Origin: an uncultured Candidatus Saccharibacteria bacterium
GTDB lineage: Bacteria > Patescibacteriota > Saccharimonadia > Saccharimonadales > Saccharimonadaceae
Direction of reading: 5' to 3'
Length of the DNA stretch: 8,595 nucleotides
NCBI GenBank assembly: GCA_915070155.1
Contig: CAJZFK010000024.1
Location: 1-8,595, forward strand
The translations under genes and the position numbers were made by a program. Shown piece after piece: positions 1 to 4,708 of this stretch (position 1 is its first letter; each line of letters starts with the position of its first letter). The notes under the pieces were generated by a model that saw nothing but the letters and a program-made list of their open reading frames with translations, made no database searches and was not told the DNA's origin.

Positions 1-22
1 TTACTTGTACCATACTGCAAAC

Positions 23-51
23 ATTATAACAGATAGGAAACTATTTGCCAA
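23..51 (-). promoter_or_regulatory. sigma70-type promoter reading left out of the window
   Basis: On the minus strand TTGGCA (51-46) and a perfect TATAAT (28-23) are separated by exactly 17 bases, and TGT directly before the -10 gives an extended -10. The predicted start of transcription is near base 16. An ATG at 13-11 follows after only about three bases and stays open (M-V-Q-V) to the window edge, so the gene to the left may be leaderless. The gene itself cannot be seen, so its start codon is a guess. The promoter call is seen directly in the sequence. Confidence 0.6.
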
Positions 52-59
52 CTAGATTA

Positions 60-677
60 TCACTTCACCCTCTCTGACGTGACATTTAATACCTCATCAC
101 CAGAAGTAAGCGTAATAGTATAAGTGATCGAATCAGTCCAATACCCAGTACAGTCAGATTTGTATTCTGTAACAGGGATCTTGACAGTATACGTACCATC
201 ATTATTTTTGGAAACTTCAACTCCGGCAAAGTCACAAGGAATATTTTCTAGCCAAGCCAAATCACCAGGAGCTTCTCCATTCGCATCACCACCAGATAAA
301 GACAATCGAACGCCATTATTTATCTCATCCATTCTACCCTTTAGGGAATTTAAGCGATCAAAAGCCTCCTCTATTATCGCTACCTCCTCAGAATTAGGCT
401 TTTTGCCTGACATCCATAATCTACGCGCCTGTTCTAGTCCTAAAGAACCCTGGTTAGAATCTACATACAAACGTCTAGCTAGTCTATCATATTCATCCGC
501 TGCGACATCGCACTCTTCTTTAAGGTAAGCTAAGCTTTCGCCAGACAGCTCCTCCGCGCATGTAAAATTACTACCTTCAGGGAAATCAACCAGTAGCTTT
601 AGCGCTACCTCCCCCAGGCTAGAACGTGTATCTTTCTGATATATGATTTCCCCTCTGCCGCTATTAGAAAACTCCAT
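60..677 (-). CDS. hypothetical protein, 205 aa, family not recognised
   Basis: I do not recognise this protein. It has no signal peptide or membrane segment, so it is probably cytoplasmic. Residues about 41-120 look helical and charged (runs rich in E, D, R and L). Residues about 152-202 look beta-rich, with alternating T/V/Y/I, suggesting a small C-terminal sandwich-like domain. A Gly/Asp/Asn-rich linker (about 127-140) separates them. Four cysteines (C40, C56, C148, C176) are present but not in a classical zinc-binding spacing. The start chosen is ATG at 677, because a full AGGAGG lies nine bases upstream. The longer frame from GTG at 707 would place that Shine-Dalgarno inside the gene. It stops with TGA. 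It follows the hydrolase gene on the same strand but has its own promoter just behind a duplicated recJ tail, which suggests it was once the gene directly after recJ. It could be a lineage-specific accessory protein; function unknown. Confidence 0.75.
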   Translation of the reverse strand: MEFSNSGRGEIIYQKDTRSSLGEVALKLLVDFPEGSNFTCAEELSGESLAYLKEECDVAADEYDRLARRLYVDSNQGSLGLEQARRLWMSGKKPNSEEVAIIEEAFDRLNSLKGRMDEINNGVRLSLSGGDANGEAPGDLAWLENIPCDFAGVEVSKNNDGTYTVKIPVTEYKSDCTGYWTDSITYTITLTSGDEVLNVTSERVK

Positions 678-686
678 ATTACCAAA

Positions 687-692
687 CCTCCT
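687..692 (-). promoter_or_regulatory. Shine-Dalgarno that decides the start of the 205-aa gene
   Basis: AGGAGG on the minus strand lies nine bases before ATG at 677. This is the best placed ribosome binding site in the window. It rules in the internal ATG over the upstream GTG at 707, which has no such site. Confidence 0.8.
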
Positions 693-723
693 AAAAAATT
701 CTCCCACCCAAAAATATTAATAC

Positions 724-758
724 ATTATAACAATACATCTACTCTACAAGTAATGCAA
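724..758 (-). promoter_or_regulatory. promoter of the 205-aa gene, extended -10 type
   Basis: A perfect TATAAT (729-724) preceded by TGT (732-730) forms an extended -10 box on the minus strand. The predicted start near 717 gives a leader of about 40 bases containing the AGGAGG site. The TTGCAT that serves as -35 in the hydrolase promoter is also present (758-753), but here it sits 23 bases from the -10, too far for normal use. TTACTT (753-748) at 18 bases is a weak substitute. The upstream half lies in the duplicated recJ-tail segment. Confidence 0.6.
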
Positions 759-792
759 CTATTACACCTAAGCCAAATGTAGCAATCGCCCT
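748..792 (-). repeat. direct repeat copy A: orphan recJ 3' tail
   Basis: This 45-base segment matches 1995-2039 in the same orientation with four mismatches. The 26 bases 748-773 are identical to 1995-2020. Read on the minus strand, from the GGG at 791-789, it encodes G-R-L-L-H-L-A-stop, exactly the last seven residues and stop of RecJ. All four differences fall at synonymous positions (TTA/TTG, TTG/CTA, TTA/TTG). The match ends seven bases after the hydrolase stop codon. It is not joined to any recJ body here, so it is a remnant. It contains a short inverted repeat, GTAAT/ATTAC, at 750-754 and 761-765. Confidence 0.85.
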
Positions 793-799
793 ACAAGCT

Positions 800-1939
800 T
801 TAGGCGGACAAGGCGAGATCTTTAGTATCAGCGCCATACATAATCGCTAACACAGTAGGGTCGTTCATGACATTGTGAGTGTGGTTATTTAAAATTCCAT
901 ATAGTCCGACTTCAGCGCTTGTCGACTTAGGTTCACCATTCACAATACCGACAATGCGAGCCATGTCACGCATATTAGTCAAATGACTACCTTCGGGTAC
1001 AAATATAATAATATTGTTTCGGACATTTGGCGCGGCTTTCAATAAATCCTCTAATAAGCCATCATTACTTAAGGCGAAAGGATCAGTAAGGAATTGCTGG
1101 CGCCAACCTTGTTTCGGCGGAGCAAACTCGACACTTGACTCTCCTGAGAGTTTGCCAACTTCCTCAATAACTTTAGGATCTTCTCTCTGCAAGAACTCCA
1201 AGCCCAGTTCTTTTGCGCTTGGACTCAATGATTTCTTGCCGTAACGCGTCAATTCCACGCCTTCTTTTCCTATGAAATTTGCCCCCAAAGCAACAATCCC
1301 CATTTTACGCGATCCCACCGGATCGAATAGTCGTAGCTCATTAACCTTAGATTCCATGTGAGCAACTGACGACGTCGCAACACGACCACCCAAAGAATGC
1401 CCACCAACACTAACCTCGTCGAAATCTTTCGCGACATGGTCAATTACTGGACCAACATATTCCCCTAAGCTACCGTAGCTACCAGTCTTTCGTATCTCCT
1501 TACGAACAGACTCGGGCAGCATTCCAGAATTACCCACTCCTGGCATATTCATAACCATAATAGCTGTATCCGGATTCTCGCACGCCAGAACGGCAGCTTC
1601 TCGAATTGCGTTTGGATGACGGAAATTTCCTCCCCATCCATACAAAACAGCCTGAATCTTATTCGCATCTTCATTACCAAATATCGCGACTTCAATCCCA
1701 ACTCTACCCAGTCCACTAAATACGCGAATATAGCGCGGATCTTTCAGTTGTTCAACAGTCTTATTCATGTGGTTTGAATTGTAAGATTCCTCAGCCAAGC
1801 GACGCATATCTTCCTGCGTAGCAAGTTGTATAGTCTTTCCCTGTCTTAAGCCACTATCAATCTTGGCGACCTGTAGACCATTCTCAAAGCCATAATCTGT
1901 AGGTTTAGATGACGGCGTCCAAAGTTTTTCCGATTTCAC
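800..1939 (-). CDS. alpha/beta hydrolase, 379 aa
   Basis: This is probably a cytoplasmic serine hydrolase of the alpha/beta fold; the substrate is unknown. The nucleophile elbow is G-H-S-L-G-G at residues 180-185 with Ser182, preceded by a strand (VSVGG). The earlier segment QAVLYGWGG (96-104) resembles the strand and oxyanion-hole loop that open the fold. D206 in LFDPVG, or E316 in VPEGSH, are candidates for the acid. H353 or H355 in NNHTHNVMNDP is the likely catalytic His. Residues about 210-300 between them form a long helical insertion, a probable lid. There is no signal peptide. It starts with GTG at 1939 and has GGAG ten bases upstream. Its own promoter lies directly behind recJ, with a predicted leader of about 31 bases. 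Copies of the recJ tail lie on both sides of the gene, so it looks like an acquired unit. The fold is clear; the specific activity and the acid and His assignments are inference. Confidence 0.85.
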   Translation of the reverse strand: MKSEKLWTPSSKPTDYGFENGLQVAKIDSGLRQGKTIQLATQEDMRRLAEESYNSNHMNKTVEQLKDPRYIRVFSGLGRVGIEVAIFGNEDANKIQAVLYGWGGNFRHPNAIREAAVLACENPDTAIMVMNMPGVGNSGMLPESVRKEIRKTGSYGSLGEYVGPVIDHVAKDFDEVSVGGHSLGGRVATSSVAHMESKVNELRLFDPVGSRKMGIVALGANFIGKEGVELTRYGKKSLSPSAKELGLEFLQREDPKVIEEVGKLSGESSVEFAPPKQGWRQQFLTDPFALSNDGLLEDLLKAAPNVRNNIIIFVPEGSHLTNMRDMARIVGIVNGEPKSTSAEVGLYGILNNHTHNVMNDPTVLAIMYGADTKDLALSA

Positions 1940-1976
1940 AAGAACTTCACTCCAAATAAATTTAAACTATGGATTT

Positions 1977-2005
1977 ATTATACAATATATATCTAAGTAA
2001 TGCAA
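1977..2005 (-). promoter_or_regulatory. promoter of the hydrolase gene
   Basis: On the minus strand TTGCAT (2005-2000) and a perfect TATAAT (1982-1977) are 17 bases apart, starting nine bases after the recJ stop codon. The predicted transcription start is near 1970, giving a leader of about 31 bases that contains the GGAG site. The -35 half lies inside the duplicated recJ-tail segment. The gene can therefore be expressed independently of recJ, although readthrough from recJ is also possible because no terminator lies between them. Confidence 0.65.
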
Positions 2006-2039
2006 CTATTACACCTAAGCTAAATGCAATAATCGCCCT
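1995..2039 (-). repeat. direct repeat copy B: native recJ 3' end plus post-stop segment
   Basis: This is the native copy of the repeat also found at 748-792. It covers the last seven codons and the TAG stop of recJ and about 20 bases after it. The post-stop part, including the -35 box of the hydrolase promoter and a 5-bp inverted repeat (1997-2001 with 2008-2012), is identical in the two copies. Similarity stops sharply on the recJ side, at about the eighth codon from the end. On the other side it stops after 1995, where the spacers to the -10 boxes differ in length. Confidence 0.85.
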
Positions 2040-3643
2040 TCAACTGACTTCATCCCCTGCCACTCATTTATGGTTGGCTGAAACCAGACAGACACTTCGT
2101 CGCCCACTTCACGGAAAAATTCTTCTGGCGCATTAAAAGCCAGCATCTGCAGCGCAACGTCATTCTTATCACGCAAGGTCAATTTTACATGTTGCCCATC
2201 CGCACCCATTCTCCTCACATTCAAAACCGTCGCTTTGGCTATTTTCAATATAGGCTCCGCATTACCATTACCAAACGGCTCCATCTTTGCCAAATTATCA
2301 ATCAGCTCCTCATTAATTTCCGAAAAATCGTCAATTTCAACATCAGCCCTCGGCAACAAATATAATTCCTGATTTTTTAATTGCAGCGAGTCGTAAAACT
2401 CATTCACTCGTCGTCTAAAATCGTCAATCCTCTCGGTCGCCAGCGTCACGCCCGCCGCCGCTCCGTGACCACCACCTTTAATAATGATGTCGTCAGCTAC
2501 ACGAACCGCGTCAGCCGCGGAAAAATCGCCAAAACTTCGCGCCGAACCCGTAGCCTCATCGCCACGCTCGCCAATTATAAAAACCGGCTTCTTATATTTC
2601 TCAACCAACTTTGACGCCACAATTCCGATAACTCCGTGATTCCAATTGCCGCTATTCACCACCAAAACTCGATCATCAGTCATATTGTCCGCCTGCTGGC
2701 AAGCTTCGTCAAAAATCTCGTCCTGAATACTACGACGCTTAATGTTCAATTCTTCCAGCTTTTCGCTAGCCTCCAATGCTTCCAACCCATCACTCGCCGT
2801 CAGCATATCCAGAGCATATTGCGCCGTCTCCAACCTGCCCGCCGCATTCATTCGCGGCCCCAGACCAAATCCCAAATGCCTAGCATTAACCTTCTCCGGC
2901 TCAATTCCCGCCACCGACATCAATGCCTTCAAACCAGGACGCCTCTGCTTTCTCAAGACCTCCAAACCCCAATAGACGTTCGCCCTATTTTCATCCGCCA
3001 GTGTAACTATGTCGCAAACCGTCCCCAGCGCCACCAAATCCAATAGCCACTTCTCATAACCATCTGGCAACCCGTCCAGTTCAGTTTGCAGAGCCTGAAC
3101 CAATTTAAACGCCACACCAGCACCACACAAATCGCGAAACGGATATTTATGACCAGGAAATTTCGGATTAACCGCAGCAACGCTCGGCGGTGGAGTATCA
3201 GCAACATTATGGTGATCAGTAACCACTGTATCAATCCCTAAACTCGATGCGTATTCAATTTCCGCGTGACACAAACTTCCCGTATCAACCGTAACAATTA
3301 AATCCGCGCCCATATTCTGCACTTTATCAACGGCGCCCATCGTCATTCCATAACCCTCAACAAACCGATTCGGAATAAACGCATCAACCTCCTTAAAGCC
3401 AAACTTGCCAAATGCATCCAGTAAAATCGCCGTCGCACTCAGCCCGTCAATATCGTAATCGCCATAAATAACAATTTTCTCACCCTCAGTGTGCGCCTTT
3501 TTCAAGCGGTCCACCGCTTTTTTCATATCTGGCAATAAAAACGGATCGTGCTTTACTGATGCGTAATTCGGATGCAAAAATTCCTCACGCGCCGCACGCG
3601 TAGTCAAGCCTCGAGTCGCTAAAATTTTCTCAAATAATGTCAT
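2015..3643 (-). CDS. recJ: single-stranded-DNA-specific 5'-3' exonuclease RecJ
   Basis: RecJ degrades single-stranded DNA 5' to 3' in recombinational repair, mismatch repair and processing of stalled forks. It is a DHH-superfamily phosphoesterase using two metal ions, usually Mn. The expected order is visible. Motif I is GDYDIDG (61-67, D62/D64/D66). Motif II is VTVDTGS (117-123, D120, with Thr where Cys is common). Motif III is TDHH (142-145). Motif IV is around D211 in GTVCDIV. The DHHA1 domain has GVIGIVASKL (337-346) and GGGHGAAAG (390-398). The C-terminal OB-like domain includes MEPFGNGN (454-461). At 542 aa it is a normal, slightly compact RecJ and appears intact. Its ATG overlaps the TAA of the upstream winged-helix gene by one base (TAATG), so translation is probably coupled. 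Its final codons are duplicated at 748-792. Confidence 0.96.
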   Translation of the reverse strand: MTLFEKILATRGLTTRAAREEFLHPNYASVKHDPFLLPDMKKAVDRLKKAHTEGEKIVIYGDYDIDGLSATAILLDAFGKFGFKEVDAFIPNRFVEGYGMTMGAVDKVQNMGADLIVTVDTGSLCHAEIEYASSLGIDTVVTDHHNVADTPPPSVAAVNPKFPGHKYPFRDLCGAGVAFKLVQALQTELDGLPDGYEKWLLDLVALGTVCDIVTLADENRANVYWGLEVLRKQRRPGLKALMSVAGIEPEKVNARHLGFGLGPRMNAAGRLETAQYALDMLTASDGLEALEASEKLEELNIKRRSIQDEIFDEACQQADNMTDDRVLVVNSGNWNHGVIGIVASKLVEKYKKPVFIIGERGDEATGSARSFGDFSAADAVRVADDIIIKGGGHGAAAGVTLATERIDDFRRRVNEFYDSLQLKNQELYLLPRADVEIDDFSEINEELIDNLAKMEPFGNGNAEPILKIAKATVLNVRRMGADGQHVKLTLRDKNDVALQMLAFNAPEEFFREVGDEVSVWFQPTINEWQGMKSVEGRLLHLA

Positions 3644-3945
3644 TAGTCTTTATCAGCCATGCCGCGCTTTGATCGCGCTGAATATTGCTGAGATTTAATC
3701 ACCATACTTTGCAATTCCTTAAAAATTGGGAATTGTTTATTAGTGAAATACGTACGTGAGTTACCTTGCTTTTCACTCTGCAAAAATCCAACCTTTTCTA
3801 GTCGCTTCAATTCTCGTTGAATATTTCCAGGATCTTCCTTAATTAGCTTTGCTAATCCGCGAACATGTGTGTGAAAATCAGGATACTTAGCGTATACTAC
3901 TACAATTTTTCGCCGCACCCTAGATGTAATAAAAACGTCTAACAT
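3643..3945 (-). CDS. small winged-helix DNA-binding protein, 100 aa
   Basis: This is an ArsR/MarR-like winged-helix protein, probably a transcription regulator. The N-terminal helix, LDVFITSRVRRKIVVVYAKY (2-21), resembles the leading helix of HTH proteins. Residues 28-57 form the helix-turn-helix (VRGLAKLIKEDPGNIQRELKRL in outline), with the wing at about 58-70 (E-K-Q-G-N-S-R-T-Y-F). The C-terminus is basic (ARSKRG). There are no metal-binding cysteines, so a metal sensor is unlikely. It is the first gene of a two-gene operon with recJ and overlaps it by one base, so it might control its own operon; that is inference. Only ATG at 3945 is available in frame near a Shine-Dalgarno, but the spacing to GGAGG is just two bases, which is unusually tight. 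The DNA-binding fold is well supported, the target is not. Confidence 0.8.
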   Translation of the reverse strand: MLDVFITSRVRRKIVVVYAKYPDFHTHVRGLAKLIKEDPGNIQRELKRLEKVGFLQSEKQGNSRTYFTNKQFPIFKELQSMVIKSQQYSARSKRGMADKD

Positions 3946-3947
3946 AA

Positions 3948-3953
3948 CCTCCC
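3948..3953 (-). promoter_or_regulatory. Shine-Dalgarno of the winged-helix gene, abnormally close
   Basis: GGGAGG on the minus strand ends only two bases before the ATG at 3945; five to nine bases is usual. No upstream in-frame start exists, since a TAA comes first with no start codon after it. The next in-frame GTG (codon 10) would be about 29 bases away. The start is therefore probably correct and the spacing is a real oddity that may reduce initiation. Confidence 0.55.
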
Positions 3954-3974
3954 TAACGCATCTTTCTTAATTAA

Positions 3975-4004
3975 AGTTTATCACAATTTTACAACACCCG
4001 ACAA
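3975..4004 (-). promoter_or_regulatory. weak candidate promoter for the winged-helix-recJ operon
   Basis: TTGTCG (4004-3999) and TAAACT (3980-3975) lie 18 bases apart on the minus strand, just after the stop of the phosphoribosyltransferase-like gene. The predicted start near 3968 would give a leader of about 23 bases ending in the GGGAGG site. Both boxes deviate from consensus, and readthrough from the upstream gene across 64 bases is an alternative. Confidence 0.35.
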
Positions 4005-4009
4005 GTTTT

Positions 4010-4669
4010 TTACTTCCAATTCAAAATAACCTGATTAATTTTTGCTATCGTTTCCTCTTTGGACGGCAATGTATTATCCTCATAATAATGATTTAATCCC
4101 ATAAAATTCTCCTTCACATCCAAGATATGCATTTCATCAACCGTCATGTGCAATTTATCTACCGCCGCCACGCCACAAAACGGCACCGCAATCACCAATT
4201 TCTCAATCCGAACAGACTTCAGAAAACTCAAAGCCACATCCAAAACCGATAAATCATCGCCAAAACCATCACTCACCAAAATTACCACCCGATCCTTCAG
4301 CATATCCTTATCAATAATTCCGCCATCACCCAAAAGCCTATTCATTTTCTGATGAGCCTCGCGCTTTTTCTCTTCCAGATAACCGTGAAATTCACTAGTA
4401 TATTCATTAATTTCACCGTCAGAAAATTGACTATTATACGTAAATTGCCCAGACTGCGACATCGCCCCGATACTTAAACTTTCCCCAGGAATCTCAATCC
4501 CCTCACTAAGCAACATCATAAGAACACAGTGAAGCTTCACTGCAATTTGCTCGCCGATCAGCACGCCACCCTCACCAATTGCAACCACCGCGCAGTTTTC
4601 ATAGCGATACTTTTCCAGTACTTGATCAGCCAGAATTGCCCCAGCCTGCGAACGACTCTCAAAATACAT
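4010..4669 (-). CDS. phosphoribosyltransferase-fold protein, 219 aa
   Basis: The arrangement fits a type I phosphoribosyltransferase. The N-terminal part, RSQAGAILADQVLEKY (6-21) then AVVAIGEGGVLIGEQIA (27-43), resembles the hood and the loop with a small-residue turn. DRVVILVSDGFGDDLSV (126-142) occupies the place of the PRPP-binding strand and loop. A strand then leads to AVPFCGV (161-167), like the A-V-P motif of this fold. The PRPP loop is degenerate: the family usually reads (V/I)DDG-(I/V)-A-T-G/S, whereas here S133 replaces the first Asp and F-G-D-D replaces the A-T-G/S turn. Residues about 78-125 form an inserted charged helical segment. PRPP use is therefore doubtful and the substrate is unknown. 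It diverges from priA with a 39-base gap. ATG at 4669 has no Shine-Dalgarno, and an extended -10 lies six bases upstream, so the mRNA may be leaderless. Confidence 0.75.
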   Translation of the reverse strand: MYFESRSQAGAILADQVLEKYRYENCAVVAIGEGGVLIGEQIAVKLHCVLMMLLSEGIEIPGESLSIGAMSQSGQFTYNSQFSDGEINEYTSEFHGYLEEKKREAHQKMNRLLGDGGIIDKDMLKDRVVILVSDGFGDDLSVLDVALSFLKSVRIEKLVIAVPFCGVAAVDKLHMTVDEMHILDVKENFMGLNHYYEDNTLPSKEETIAKINQVILNWK

Positions 4670-4675
4670 ATGCTT

Positions 4676-4684
4676 ATTTTAGCA
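4676..4684 (-). promoter_or_regulatory. extended -10 box of the phosphoribosyltransferase-like gene, leaderless
   Basis: On the minus strand TGC-TAAAAT (4684-4676) forms an extended -10. Six bases separate it from ATG at 4669, so the expected transcription start falls on the A of the start codon. No -35 of good quality is present. The position where it would fall (about 4699-4704) overlaps the -10 of priA on the other strand. Confidence 0.5.
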
Positions 4685-4696
4685 TTTTTTTCGCGA

Positions 4697-4702
4697 TATA
4701 AT
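4697..4702 (+). promoter_or_regulatory. -10 box of priA, leaderless start
   Basis: A perfect TATAAT is followed by six bases and then ATG at 4709, which places the expected transcription start on the A of the start codon. There is no Shine-Dalgarno in the 39-base gap. The -35 region (about 4674-4679, TTATTT) is weak. Confidence 0.6.
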
Positions 4703-4708
4703 ATAAAC

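Noticed and set aside
678..707. GTG start at 707 adding ten residues to the 205-aa protein
   Set aside because: The added codons include the AGGAGG that serves ATG at 677, and no ribosome site precedes the GTG.
778..795. Hairpin TGTAG/CTACA just after the hydrolase gene as its terminator
   Set aside because: The stem has only five pairs and no U-tract on the transcript strand; it arises from the recJ codons in the orphan tail.
748..2039. Insertion sequence or integron cassette explanation for the repeats
   Set aside because: There is no transposase or integrase, no terminal inverted repeats, and no attC-like structure; repeats that encode a recJ end fit recombination better.
2636..3046. Open frames on the plus strand opposite recJ, and a similar one at 124-528
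   Set aside because: They have no start signals or family features, and their composition follows from the antisense of a clearly conserved or better supported gene.
4529..4708. 60-residue N-terminal extension of PriA
   Set aside because: It overlaps the divergent gene antisense, resembles no PriA N-terminus, and the -10 box at 4697-4702 points to the ATG at 4709.
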